A stretch of DNA of 64,000 nt from Caballeronia sordidicola (GTDB lineage Bacteria > Pseudomonadota > Gammaproteobacteria > Burkholderiales > Burkholderiaceae). A model generated the notes under the pieces. That model was not told the DNA's origin. It ran no database searches and saw only the letters and a list, made by a program, of their open reading frames with translations. The DNA lies in the NCBI RefSeq assembly GCF_000729995.1, contig NZ_JNFG01000002.1, positions 99,428 through 163,427 on the forward strand, given 5' to 3'. A program made the translations under genes and the position numbers. Within the stretch, counting starts at the first letter, position 1. Each line of letters starts with the position of its first letter. Below, piece by piece: positions 46,098-55,639 of the stretch.

Positions 46098-46415
46098 CCA
46101 GCCCCGGGTTTCGACCAAATGGGTGAGGCCGCCGACGTTCCTCCAACGCGGTCGCATGCGCCGATGCAAACTGACACTCCGGGGAACCGCTCCCTTTGCC
46201 GACGATATGCTGGACGAACCCAAAAACATCGGCCGTTGTACCGCTCAAACGGCCATTTAAGGTAAGTGGACCCGACGGGCTGTTGAGGGTCGACTTCGGC
46301 AGCTCGTCATGGAACCCGGTGCGACCGGCTTAAGACATTCGATGACCGCGACCAGGATGGCAATAATCGTGGATATAGGGGTGTGCCGTCGAACGCCAGC
46401 TTAATCCATCGGCCA
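46098..46415. other. convergent intergenic region
   Basis: 318 bp between the ends of the LysR gene and argC. No gene, repeat or strong hairpin was found. Confidence 0.45.
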
Positions 46416-47345
46416 CTACTGCTGCGTGAGCATCAGGTTCAGGTTCTGAACAGCAGCGCCGGATGCGCCTTTGCCGAGATTATCGAAAACCGCGGATAGC
46501 AGGACGTGCCCGTGTTCCATGTTAGGAAATACGCTCAAGCGCATATCGTTCGTACCGTTCAGCACTTGCGGATCCAGGTGCTTCAAGACGCACGATTCGT
46601 GCAGCGGCAAGACATGTACGTGGGCCGCCTCGGCATAGTGGCGTGCGAGGCATGTGTGTAACGTGGCGCCGTCCACGTCGGGTGCCAGCAGCCGCAACTC
46701 CAGGGGTACCGTCAGCACGATGCCCTGGCGGAACGCACCATACGCAGGGACGAAGATCGGACGCTGCGCGAGCCCGGCGTGCTGCCGGATCTCCGGGGTG
46801 TGCTTGTGCGCGAGCTCCAGACCATATACCTGGTATGACGGTGCGTTGACGGCATCGTGCCCCTCGTGTTCCTCCACGCCGGCACGACCGCGTCCGGAGT
46901 AGCCGGACACCGCGTAAATGCTGACCGGGTAGTTGCCTGGTATGAGCCCGGCGTGCAGCAGGGGACGCAGCAAGCCAATTGCACCGGTCGGATAGCAACC
47001 TGGATTGGTGACCCGACGAGCGTTCGCAATACGCTCAGCCTGTCCCAGAGTCATTTCCGGAAAGCCGTATGTCCAGTCCGGCTGTGTGCGGTGGGCGGAA
47101 CTTGCGTCGATTACTCTGACGGCAGGATTAACAATGGCGTCCACTGCCTCGCGCGCGGCGGCATCGGGCAGACAGAGGATGGCGATGTCGCACGCGTTGA
47201 TGGCTTCGGCACGCCGCCGCGGATCTTTGCGTTCTGCAGCGGCAAGCGTGACCAGTCTAAGGTCGGTCCGGTTGCGCAGCCGTTCGTGAATTTGCAGCCC
47301 GGTGGTGCCTTGGTCGCCGTCGATGAAAACAAGGGGAGAGCTCAT
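46416..47345 (-). CDS. argC: N-acetyl-gamma-glutamyl-phosphate reductase, type 2
   Basis: A 309-residue ArgC of the shorter, type-2 class. [17 protein letters not shown] is the NADP-binding start, [20 protein letters not shown] follows, the catalytic Cys117 is in [17 protein letters not shown], and His in [13 protein letters not shown] lies where the active-site His is expected. It reduces N-acetylglutamyl phosphate to the semialdehyde in arginine synthesis. No other arg gene is nearby, and a divergent LysR gene sits 127 bp away, so this may be a second copy with its own control. Confidence 0.92.
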   Translation of the reverse strand: MSSPLVFIDGDQGTTGLQIHERLRNRTDLRLVTLAAAERKDPRRRAEAINACDIAILCLPDAAAREAVDAIVNPAVRVIDASSAHRTQPDWTYGFPEMTLGQAERIANARRVTNPGCYPTGAIGLLRPLLHAGLIPGNYPVSIYAVSGYSGRGRAGVEEHEGHDAVNAPSYQVYGLELAHKHTPEIRQHAGLAQRPIFVPAYGAFRQGIVLTVPLELRLLAPDVDGATLHTCLARHYAEAAHVHVLPLHESCVLKHLDPQVLNGTNDMRLSVFPNMEHGHVLLSAVFDNLGKGASGAAVQNLNLMLTQQ

Positions 47346-47443
47346 GCGAGGAATACTCCGGTCATGGGTAATAACAAGTAGAACGAGCCCGCTATCTTCC
47401 GCGCACCGCTAGAATAGAGAAAGTTGAATTTCATAACGTGAAC

Positions 47444-47460
47444 ATTCAGTTTTTCTGAAT
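47444..47460. promoter_or_regulatory. inverted repeat between argC and LysR
   Basis: ATTCAGTTTTTCTGAAT: perfect 6-base arms around TTTTT, 12 bases before the LysR start and 99 before argC. It fits a LysR autoregulatory site. Confidence 0.45.
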
Positions 47461-47472
47461 CTGGACGCCGAC

Positions 47473-48357
47473 ATGCGAGAGATCAGCCTGGACCGCTTGC
47501 GCACCCTGGTCGCCATTGCCGACCGTGGCTCATTTGCCGATGCGGCCCGCGCGTTGCACCTGGCGCCGCCAACGGTCAGCCTCCACATTGCTGAACTCGA
47601 AGAGCGTATTGGGGCTCCGCTCCTGTCACGCAAGCGCGGGCATGTAAGGCCGTCGGTAATAGGAGAGGTGCTGGTGGAGCGCGCGCGTCGACTGCTGGCC
47701 GATGCAGAGCAGGCGTTAGACGATATTCAACGTCAGGTGCAGGGCCTCGAAGGGCGCGCGCGGCTCGGTGCGTCGACTGGCGCGATCGCGCACCTGTTGC
47801 CGCAAGCGCTTGAGGTGCTGCGCCAACACCATCCTGCTATCGATATTCAGATTGCAGTACTCACTTCGCAGGAAACGCTGTCCCGACTGGCGGATGGAAC
47901 GCTGGATGTTGGCCTGGTCGCACTGCCTCAGCCGCCGGTGCCTGGACTCGTGATAAAGCCGTGGCGCCGCGACCCCGTGATGGCCTTTGTGCCGGCGCAT
48001 TGGCGGTGTCCGGCTCGCATCACGCCTGAGTGGCTCGCCACTCAACCTCTCATTCTCAATGACGCGACCACGCGTCTCTCGCGTCTGACTGCGGAGTGGT
48101 TCGCGACCGGAGGGCACCATCCTGCGCCGCGCATTCAACTCAATTACAACGACGCGATCAAGAGTCTGGTAGCGGCAGGTTACGGTGCAGCGCTGTTGCC
48201 CCATGAGGCCACTACACCATTACCCGACAGGCGCATTGTCATGCGTCCGCTGCGCCCGGCGTTGTGGCGTCGGCTCGGCATTGCGCATCGTGCGGGGCAC
48301 GTCGAGCGTTCCACGCAACACGTACTCGATGTGTTGTGGGATCTGCGATTGGCGTAG
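47473..48357 (+). CDS. LysR family transcriptional regulator
   Basis: A 294-residue LysR protein: LDRLRTLVAIADRGSFADAA and TVSLHIAELEERIGAPLLSR form the helix-turn-helix; the effector domain begins near 90 (ARLGASTGAIAHLLPQALEV). It is divergent from type-2 argC and probably regulates it. The ATG has no strong ribosome-binding site. The GLVALPQPPVPGLVIKPWRR segment is of the LysR subgroup with amino-acid-type ligands, which would suit an arginine-pathway link; that is an inference. Confidence 0.91.
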   Translation: MREISLDRLRTLVAIADRGSFADAARALHLAPPTVSLHIAELEERIGAPLLSRKRGHVRPSVIGEVLVERARRLLADAEQALDDIQRQVQGLEGRARLGASTGAIAHLLPQALEVLRQHHPAIDIQIAVLTSQETLSRLADGTLDVGLVALPQPPVPGLVIKPWRRDPVMAFVPAHWRCPARITPEWLATQPLILNDATTRLSRLTAEWFATGGHHPAPRIQLNYNDAIKSLVAAGYGAALLPHEATTPLPDRRIVMRPLRPALWRRLGIAHRAGHVERSTQHVLDVLWDLRLA

Positions 48358-48995
48358 GAATTGCCATTTGCCGCTTCGGTTCGTTCTCGCTGGGACAGTA
48401 GCCTTTCGCATACCACGACGAACGAATCGCCGTTTTGTAGAAGGTTGACCGGGTGAATTGGATAGCGATCCACCGATCGCTGGCGCGCAGGTCTCGAGAT
48501 GTGTCTGCCGATTGCATTGGAGGGCAGCCGGCCAACACCGGCCGGTCGACGGTGTTGCAAAGATCGTCAATATTGTGGTCGAGTTCCACGTTACTAATGG
48601 ATAGGGCATCACCCGCCCCGCATTCGACGAGGTCCAGAGGATCGAGCGCTCGAACCTAAGCTATTGTTTAACCCACTGTCGAGCAAAGGCAAGTAATCAC
48701 AATTTTTCATTGTCATTAATCTGCCTCACAATTAATAAGTTGAAGAAACCACTTCGTGTACTAGACTGCTCGATAACTTCTGTCTGCGCCCATCTTCTAA
48801 ATACAAAAAAACTCTACTTCCTGTCGACCTCTCCCGACATTGAGACACAAGGTGTACCGCCTTGTGCCGCACATGAACCGAAGTCGTGCTGAAGTCCGTG
48901 CCTAATCGGTTGCGTCCTTGTCAAAGCGCATTCGGTATGCCTACTGCCCGGTTGCCGATGGCGATCCAGTTCATGCCCCAGGAAAGGGAATTATT
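48358..48995. other. intergenic region upstream of the HAF-repeat gene
   Basis: 638 bp with no supported gene. 48690-48830 is AT-rich. A hairpin CACAAGG, 7 bases, CCTTGTG lies at 48846-48866, within the probable leader of the next gene. Confidence 0.45.
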
Positions 48996-50033
48996 ATGCA
49001 AACCGCATGCAGGCCAATTTGCAGTGTGCACTCCGTTCACCGTGCCCTGATTGTTTTCAGCCTGCTCACGGCTGCCGCATTCCAGCCCGCCGCAGGTCAA
49101 AGTTTTGTCATCAGGAATCTCGGCACGCTCCCTGGCAATGCGAGCCAGGCTAGCGGAATCAACGAGCGCGGCCAGGCGGTCGGTTTCTCGAACATCGTGA
49201 GCGGGGACCAGCACGCTACCCTGTTTGAAGACGGGAAGGTGATCGACCTGGGCACGCTCCCCGGTGACAACAATGCTGCCGCAGACGGGATCAACGATCG
49301 CGGCCAAGTGGTCGGCTGGTCCACTGCAAACGGGAACAACGAGCGCGCCTTTCTGTTTGAAAACGGGGTGATGACCGATCTGGGCACGCTCCCCGGTGGC
49401 AACGCCAGTATCGCCACAGCCATCAACAATCGCGGCCAGGTGGTCGGTTGGTCGACCGATGCACTCACGGATGCCAAAGCCGTTCGGTTTGAAAAAGGTG
49501 TGGTGACCGAGCTGGGCTCGCTCGGTGGCTACTTCTGCTGGGCTTTTGGGATCAACGATCGCGGCCAGGTGGTCGGCGGGTCCACTACCGCAACCGACGG
49601 CAACGATCACGCCTTTCTGTATGACAACGGCGTGATGACTGACCTGGGCATGCTCCCCGGCGGCAACAGCGCTGACGCTTTCGCGATCAACAATCGCGGT
49701 GAGGTGGTCGGCCAGGCGGCCACTCCAGGCGGGTACGAGCATGCCTTCCTGTATGAAAAAGGGGTGATGACCGACCTAGGCACACTCCCCGGTGGCAATA
49801 TCAGTGCTGCGTCCGGAATCAACGATCGAGGCCAGGTGGTCGGCTCGTCGACCGATGCAAGCGGGAACTTTCACGCCTTTCTGTATGAACACGGAGTGAT
49901 GACCGACCTGGGCACGCTCCCCGGTGGCAACGGCGGTTCGGCTAGCGCAATCAACAGTCGCGGCCAGGTCGCGGGTACCTCCTCGACACTTTATACCCCG
50001 TGGAACGCCGTCATCTGGAAGCCGAAAAGATGA
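48996..50033 (+). CDS. secreted HAF-repeat protein
   Basis: A 345-residue protein with a Sec signal (RALIVFSLLTAAAFQPAAGQ). The mature part is seven tandem units of about 43 residues, each with LGTLPGG (or a close variant), INxRGQVVG and HAFLYENGVMTD (HAFLYDNGVM, HAFLYEKGVM). These HAF repeats are found in secreted proteins of Burkholderiaceae and other bacteria and have no settled function; a beta-propeller-like fold is likely. ATG at 48996 has GGAAAGGGAATTATT upstream. The fourth unit diverges most (LGSLGGYFC). Confidence 0.85.
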   Translation: MQTACRPICSVHSVHRALIVFSLLTAAAFQPAAGQSFVIRNLGTLPGNASQASGINERGQAVGFSNIVSGDQHATLFEDGKVIDLGTLPGDNNAAADGINDRGQVVGWSTANGNNERAFLFENGVMTDLGTLPGGNASIATAINNRGQVVGWSTDALTDAKAVRFEKGVVTELGSLGGYFCWAFGINDRGQVVGGSTTATDGNDHAFLYDNGVMTDLGMLPGGNSADAFAINNRGEVVGQAATPGGYEHAFLYEKGVMTDLGTLPGGNISAASGINDRGQVVGSSTDASGNFHAFLYEHGVMTDLGTLPGGNGGSASAINSRGQVAGTSSTLYTPWNAVIWKPKR

Positions 50034-50511
50034 TTGCCGATCTCCAGCGGTTGACAGAACATTGTTAAGCTTGCGGGACCGGCGATCGCGCGTGGTCTCG
50101 CCCAGCGCCCGTCGTGTCGTGCCCTGCCCTGAACAGGGATGGCCACTCGAACGCGGGCCGTTACGTCTGGCCGCGGCTTTCTCGTGCAGGCTACGGGCCA
50201 CCGGTTGGTTGCGGGTGCAACCATGCAGCGTGGGGACACTATCTGAATGAGAAAGGGAGCATTATTCCAAGCGGAGAGTAGCCCGTTCGCGGCCAAGACC
50301 AAGTGGCGACCGCCGTGCCGTCCGAAACGTCCGGTCTCGGCGATCTCGGATGACTGAAACGGGTCGCTCACGGAATTTCGGCGCGGGACCGGATTGGCCA
50401 TGAACCTCCGTTCGCCCGCACTGCCGCATGGATATTTGGACGTCGGTCAGCGGACAAACTACGAATGATAGTTACACTGGATACCCCATCTTCATGTGCC
50501 AGGAGACTTCT
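50034..50511. other. intergenic region without supported gene
   Basis: 478 bp between two plus-strand genes. Open frames here overlap one another and resemble no family. The next gene has AGGAGACTTCT before its start. Confidence 0.45.
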
Positions 50512-50970
50512 ATGAGCAAGCATACCCTTGTACGGACTGTCGCCACGTTGCTGTGCGTGGGTGCCCTGACGGGCTTGACCGCCACCCCGGCTCAAGCAGG
50601 CGGCGCGCGGGTGAAATGCCATCTGACCTTCAGCATGTCCGGATGGTCGGCGATTTATCAGCATGCCGAAGGACGCGGCAGAGTAACTTGCGATAATGGG
50701 CAAAGGGCCGCTGTCACGATCAGCGTGCACGGCGGCGGCCTGACGGCTGGCAAGTTCCACGTCAACGGCCACGGCGATATCAGCAATGTCTACAGCATCA
50801 GGGATGTGTACGGAAGTTATGCGCAGGCCGGTGTTTCGGCCGGCGCGGGGAGTAGCGGTACTGCCCAAGTGCTGACCAAGGGAACGACCTCGATGGCGTT
50901 GAGCGGCAGCGGTGAAGGCGTAGACCTTGGTGTAGCTGTCGATGCTTTCAAGATCGAACCGGTGCGCTGA
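50512..50970 (+). CDS. small secreted protein of unknown function
   Basis: A 152-residue protein with a clear Sec signal (LVRTVATLLCVGALTGLTAT, cleavage near PAQAGG). The mature part is Gly/Ser/Ala-rich with two cysteines (KCHLTFSM, VTCDNGQ) that could form a disulfide, and ends ALSGSGEGVDLGVAVDAFKI. Proteins of this pattern are common in Burkholderiaceae but uncharacterised. AGGAGACTTCT precedes the ATG. Confidence 0.78.
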   Translation: MSKHTLVRTVATLLCVGALTGLTATPAQAGGARVKCHLTFSMSGWSAIYQHAEGRGRVTCDNGQRAAVTISVHGGGLTAGKFHVNGHGDISNVYSIRDVYGSYAQAGVSAGAGSSGTAQVLTKGTTSMALSGSGEGVDLGVAVDAFKIEPVR

Positions 50971-51180
50971 GACACCAGAGATGCTCAGACGTATTCCCTA
51001 CGCCGGGCGTCATTGCAGTGGCGCCCGAGGAAGCCACTTGAGGCAGCGCACGGCGCCATCGGACTGGGTTCGGGCGGGATCGGTCAGTCGACATCGATGT
51101 CTAGATCACTGACAATCGACTCTATATAGCAATGGTTTCGGTTGCCTCACACCGGTCGTAAAACACGTTCGGAAAACTAA

Positions 51181-51362
51181 ATGTCTGTCTCAATGACGAG
51201 GTTGATACTGTATGTCCGCGATGTTGCATTGCTGAAGTCGTTTTATCAGACGCACTTTGACCTTCCCGTCACGGAAGAGATTGAAGGTGAATGGGTGGTG
51301 CTAAAGGCGGGCGAGATCGAGATTGCGCTGCACCGTGTCGGCGAACCCTACCGAGACCGACC
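51181..51362 (+). pseudogene. VOC/glyoxalase family protein, truncated by an IS element
   Basis: The frame from ATG 51181 reads TRLILYVRDVALLKSFYQTH, then FDLPVTEEIEGEWVVLKAGE and IEIALHRVGEPYRD: a normal VOC first half-domain with its Ser/Phe/Tyr pattern. At 51363 the sequence changes to the left end of an IS1182-type element, whose bases supply a few extra codons and a stop at 51393. The second half of the gene is not found beyond the element, so that part was deleted. Confidence 0.75.
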
Positions 51363-52878
51363 GAGGCTGTGTGAAAACGCATTGATCGCCTAAACTGAAT
51401 CAACGCATTGAGACCGGGTGACTCATGAAGCGATTCGTTGAAGGCGATGACCGCAACCAGGTTGCACTACTTCCCGAATGTGTTGATGACTACATCGAAC
51501 AGGACAATCCAGTCAGGGTCGTAGATGCCTTCATCGACGAGTTGGACCTGGCGGAACTTGGTTTCAACGGTACCATGCCGGCGCTCACGGGCCGCCCGTC
51601 CTATCATCCGGGCGTGAGATCAAGATCTATATCTATGGGTATCTGAACCGTGTACCCTCCAGCCGGCGTCTTGAGCGCGAATGCCAACGCAATGTCGAGC
51701 TGATGTGGCTGACAGGACGTCTGGCACCAGACTTCAAGACGATCGCTGACTTTCGCCGCGACAACGGCCCGGCCATTCGCCATGTATGCCGTCGTTTCGT
51801 CGAACTGTGTCGCGGACTGAAGCTACTATCCAGCGACATGGTGGCCATCGATGGCAGCAAGTTCAAGGCTGTGAACAGCCGTGACAGGAACTACACGGCC
51901 GGCAAGATCGATAAGCGTCAGCAGCAGATTGAGGAAAGCGTTCAGCGATATCTCGACATGATTGAAACCGCGGATCGGACCAGTCCGATAGGTTTCGATG
52001 TGAAGACCGTGCGCCTGTACGAGAAGATCGCGCTCTTGCGCCAGCGGATGCGTGAGCTCGAACAAATCAAAAGGCAGTTGAAGAAGCAACCGGACGGACA
52101 GTTGTCGCTTACGGATCCGGACTCCCGTTCCATGACCAGTGGTGGCAAAAGAACCGGAACGGTTGGCTACAACGTTCAGGCCGCTGTGGACACGAAGCAT
52201 CATCTGATCGTCGAACACGACGTGACGAATGTCGGAAGCGATCAAGGCCAACTCAGCAGGATAGCTTTGTCGGCGAAGAACGCGATGGGCAAGCCGAAGC
52301 TGAAGGTGCTGGCTGACCGGGGCTACTTCAGCGGTCCGGATATCCGCGCGTGCGAACTGGCCGGAATCAAAGCGTATGTCCCGAAGCCACTTACCTCGGC
52401 ATCAAGGAAGAAAGGACTCTTTACCAAGCGCGACTTCGTCTACGTTGCAAGGAACGATGAGTATCGATGCCCAGCAGGCGAGCGTGCAATTCATCGATTT
52501 ACGACGGTTGAGCATGACATGAATCTGCAGGTGTACTGGCCCAGTGCATGCCCGCGTTGCCATCTCAAGGAGCGATGTTCGACCAGCGACTATCGCCGAA
52601 TCCGACGATGGGAGCACGAACATATTCTGGAAGCCATGCAGCGCCGGCTCGACCGGAAGCCTGATGCAATGACCATCCGCAGAAGTACCGTTGAGCATGT
52701 ATTCGGTACGCTCAAGCAGTGGATGGGTGCCACACACTTTCTGACCCGGACGCTCGGACGGGTAAGCACCGAAATGAGTCTTCAGGTATTGGCCTACAAC
52801 CTGAAGCGCGTCATGAATCGTGTCACCATGGACCAACCGGTCGGCGCGGTTAAGGCAACTCTGGGTGGCTATTTTTGA
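51363..52878 (+). mobile_element. IS1182-family insertion sequence, right end not found
   Basis: The left end begins GAGGCTGTGTGAAAACGC, the usual terminal repeat of IS1182-type elements, 62 bases before the transposase start. The matching right end (the reverse complement of that sequence) could not be found after the transposase, so the element is probably truncated there. The transposase is frameshifted. Confidence 0.8.
51425..52878 (+). pseudogene. IS1182-family transposase, frameshifted
   Basis: The first frame (51425-51646) gives KRFVEGDDRNQVALLPECVD and ALTGRPSYHPGV; the second, from about 51619, continues IKIYIYGYLNRVPSSRRLER and runs 391 residues beyond 51703 to the stop (GFKT-like FKTIADFRRDNGPAIRHVCR; DGSKFKAVNSRDRN; TVGYNVQAAVDTKHHLIVEH; VEHVFGTLKQWMGATHFLTR). 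Only two bases lie between GTG (51614-16) and ATC (51619), so one base is lost. The DDE residues (Asp of DGSKFKA, Asp of LADRGYF, Glu of VEHVFG) remain, but no full protein can be made without a frameshift. Confidence 0.85.
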
Positions 52879-52994
52879 GTGGAAATACTCGTACGAATGC
52901 AGGCACATTTAACTTGGGCTGTCGTCTACTCCGGGAAGGAACCGATGGTTTGGCCCTTCCCGAGGCCGCGTTGAGCGAGTGAAAAGCGGGTGCC

Positions 52995-53789
52995 CTATGC
53001 AATTGTCCGAACGACACCGCCGTCGACACGCAAGGAAGTGCCTGTTGTCGCCGACGCCTGCTCCGAGCAGACATAGACGACCAGGTTTGCGACTTCTTCG
53101 GTTGTCGCGAAGCGATTGAGGAGCGTGGTCGGGCGATTCGTTTTCAGGAACTGCTGCTCGGCTTCCTCACGCGTAATGCCTTGCGCATCTGCGTTCGCCT
53201 GCGCCCAACCACCCATGATCTCCGAATTCGTCGGACCAGGGAGAACCGAATTAACGGTGACGCCCGTTCCGCCGACCACCTCGGCCAAGCCCCTCGCAAT
53301 GGCGAGCTGAGCGGTCTTGGTCGTGGCGTAGTCGATCATGTCCTTGGGGATGGCAAGCGCGGACTCGCTACTGATGAAGACGACGCGCCCCCAGCCGCGC
53401 TTCGTCATGTTTGGCACATAGTGGCGGGAGGCGCGAATACCGCTCATGACGTTAAGTTCAAAGAGATCGATCCATTCGCTATCCTCAATTTCGAAGAAGG
53501 ACTTCGGACGCCCAGTACCCACATTGTTGACGAGAATGTCCGCATCCGGCGCCTGCGCGAACAAGTCCGCCGCGCCTTTCGGGGTCGCAAGATCTGCGAT
53601 GACGCCGGTAAACTCCGCCTTTGGCAAGAGTTCGCGAAGCTCCCGAAGCGCCGTGGAGACGCGCTTCTCTGTGCGGCCGTTGATCACGACCGCGGCGCCT
53701 GCGCGCCCCAGCCCTTCTGCAATGGCTCGGCCGATACCCGCTGTGGACCCAGTAACGACGGCCTTGCGGCCAGTGAGATCAATATTCAT
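52995..53789 (-). CDS. SDR family oxidoreductase
   Basis: A 264-residue SDR: TGSTAGIGRAIAEGLGRAGA, NNVGTGRPKSFF, SSESALAIPKDMIDYATTKT with the catalytic Ser, Tyr and Lys, and VNSVLPGPTNSEIMGGWAQA. The group is of the type found beside LysR genes in Burkholderiaceae, with an extended loop (EEAEQQFLKTNRPTTLLNRF) over the active site. AAGGAATGGCG precedes the ATG. It is divergent from the LysR gene at 53893 and 116 bases from the end of the IS transposase. Confidence 0.9.
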   Translation of the reverse strand: MNIDLTGRKAVVTGSTAGIGRAIAEGLGRAGAAVVINGRTEKRVSTALRELRELLPKAEFTGVIADLATPKGAADLFAQAPDADILVNNVGTGRPKSFFEIEDSEWIDLFELNVMSGIRASRHYVPNMTKRGWGRVVFISSESALAIPKDMIDYATTKTAQLAIARGLAEVVGGTGVTVNSVLPGPTNSEIMGGWAQANADAQGITREEAEQQFLKTNRPTTLLNRFATTEEVANLVVYVCSEQASATTGTSLRVDGGVVRTIA

Positions 53790-53892
53790 GACGCCATTCC
53801 TTCAGCTGTGGAGAGAGCTGGATTGTGAGTGATGTCGGAACCAATGATAATAGCTTAATTTGCCATAATATTAATTCCCAGGAGGAATGGAA

Positions 53893-54762
53893 GTGGATCG
53901 ATTCCACGAATTAAACGCCTTCATAGCCGTGGTTGAAGCAGGCGGTTTTACAGCTGCCGCGCATCGAACCGGCGATTCACAGTCGGCAATCAGTAAGGCT
54001 ATCGGCGCGCTCGAGAGGCGCCTCGGCGTGGTGTTATTTAACCGAAGTACGCGCCGCGTGACCCTGACGGATCAGGGGCAGAGATACTACGATCGGGCAA
54101 AACCGCTGCTTGACGAGATGGATGATGCCGACAGCGAGCTGACCAGCAGCACGCATAATGTCTCGGGTCTGATCAGGATCGCTGCCTCAGGTACTTTTGG
54201 CCGTCTTCATATTTTGCCGCTTATTCCCGACCTGCTATCACTCAATCCTGGCCTTCAGGTGGATCTCATTCTCTCGGACTTCGTGCGAGATATGGTGGAA
54301 GATGGGATTGATCTGGCAATCCGAGTGGGGCCCGTGAACGATCCTGACGCGATCGTCAGGCGCGTGGCCAGCACTCCTCTCGTCTGCGTCGGATCCCGTC
54401 GCTACTTCGAGCAACGCGGAATGCCAAAGACTCCTGTCGAGCTCGTTGATCACAATTGCCTTTTATATCGCGGCTTGACGGAGTCAACGCATTGGCCTTT
54501 TGTAGGGCCAGAAGGTCGATTTAGCGTGTCCGTGCACGGAAATCTCACGTCCAACAGTATCGAAGCGATCCGGGCTGGTGTTCTAGCCGGTGTGGGAATC
54601 GGCCTGTTTGCCAAGATCTCTCTTGCCGATGATCTCCGACATCCGGACGTCATCACCGTTCTCGACGAATTTATAGGCGACGCCAGAGACATAAGCCTCA
54701 TCTGGCCAAGACGCCGGTTTGTACCGGCGCGTGTGCGACAAGCCACCGATTTTTTTCGCTGA
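53893..54762 (+). CDS. LysR family transcriptional regulator
   Basis: A 289-residue LysR protein. FIAVVEAGGFTAAAHRTGDS and AISKAIGALERRLGVVLFNR form the helix-turn-helix; the effector domain (LIRIAASGTFGRLHILPLIP, VRDMVEDGIDLAIRVGPVND) follows. The GTG at 53893 is preferred because AGGAGG lies 8 bases before it; an ATG at 53887 would sit directly on that site. It is divergent from the SDR at 53789 and is its likely regulator. Confidence 0.91.
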   Translation: MDRFHELNAFIAVVEAGGFTAAAHRTGDSQSAISKAIGALERRLGVVLFNRSTRRVTLTDQGQRYYDRAKPLLDEMDDADSELTSSTHNVSGLIRIAASGTFGRLHILPLIPDLLSLNPGLQVDLILSDFVRDMVEDGIDLAIRVGPVNDPDAIVRRVASTPLVCVGSRRYFEQRGMPKTPVELVDHNCLLYRGLTESTHWPFVGPEGRFSVSVHGNLTSNSIEAIRAGVLAGVGIGLFAKISLADDLRHPDVITVLDEFIGDARDISLIWPRRRFVPARVRQATDFFR

Positions 54763-55063
54763 GGCTATACCGCGGCGTATTTAGTCGCCCGAACTTAGGA
54801 AAAATGGTCGACGATAGCGGAGGGGGCTTTCGGATCAGTCAAGCGGACTTCCTATTGATCGCGCGAGCCATGAAAGCTCAAGAAGCAGAGCACGAACACG
54901 GTCCAGGTCCTCTGAAACATGGTTGGTATTGCTTGCTCGAACACCTCACATTCCATCCTTGCCGAAGATTTCGTCGCACAGCGAGACGCCATACGTTCTT
55001 CGTTCTGGATAGGATGGAGGATGAGTTACTCATGATTGAGCAAGCCTGCCGTTTGCCGGCAAG
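54763..55063. other. intergenic region with GNAT N-terminal remains
   Basis: 301 bp between the LysR gene and the GNAT remnant. An open frame from 54804 has no family match. The N-terminal half of the GNAT protein should lie here, but only disrupted fragments are visible. Confidence 0.4.
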
Positions 55064-55393
55064 ATGTGCCTTATTGGTACCTGCGGACTCGCCATCAATG
55101 GGGCCTTCCGGTCGGCGAGCATCGGTTTCGAGTTGGAGAGACGCTTTTGGGGACAAGGTCTCATGCGCGAAGCTCTTAGCTCAATTGTCGACCATGCCTA
55201 CGATCGCTGGGACATCAATCGAATTCAGGCAACGACCGACCTCGACAACCACGCGTCTATAGGGCTTCTGCGCAGCTTGGGATTTATAGAGGAAGGCATC
55301 ATGCGACAGTGGGGGTACTGGAAAGACGCATTTCACGACGTTCGTCTTTTTTCCTTGATCAAGGTTGAACGCCCCATCTATCCCACAGCGTAG
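55064..55393 (+). pseudogene. GNAT family N-acetyltransferase, C-terminal part
   Basis: From ATG 55064 the frame gives LIGTCGLAINGAFRSASIGF, ELERRFWGQGLMREALSSIV with the acetyl-CoA loop (Q/RxxGxG/A type), and LDNHASIGLLRSLGFIEEGI, the second half of a RimJ/RimL-type acetyltransferase. The substrate-binding first half (about 70 residues) is missing and upstream codons in this frame hit stops at 55022 and 55034. A short protein of 109 residues could be made but would lack part of the fold. Confidence 0.55.
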
Positions 55394-55435
55394 GTTCTGG
55401 CGCTTGATCAACGATCCGGGCGGTTGTCCGCGACC

Positions 55436-55488
55436 GTCCGCTATCGAGAAAATCGACGGTCGCTTGAGGGTCGCGTGCTGCCGATCGC
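55436..55488 (+). repeat. dispersed intergenic repeat, copy A
   Basis: Shares TCGAGAAA, GAGGGTCG and GTGCTGCCGATCGC with a second copy at 61137-61189 in the same order and spacing. It lies just after the GNAT remnant. Confidence 0.6.
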
Positions 55489-55639
55489 AGGCCCTGCGAG
55501 GTTCGAGTGCGTAGCCTCATTGCATGAGGCGACACCCGGCCATCTACGGCCATTCGACGTAGCTCTCTGGCGGACATTCGAATGTCCGCTCGACCTGGGT
55601 AACAAAGCTCCCGCGAGGATCGCCGCCTCGACCAAACGG

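Noticed and set aside
51604-51630. Programmed ribosomal frameshift in the IS1182-type transposase
   Set aside because: IS1182 elements normally have one open frame, and no slippery run precedes the change; a one-base deletion explains it better.
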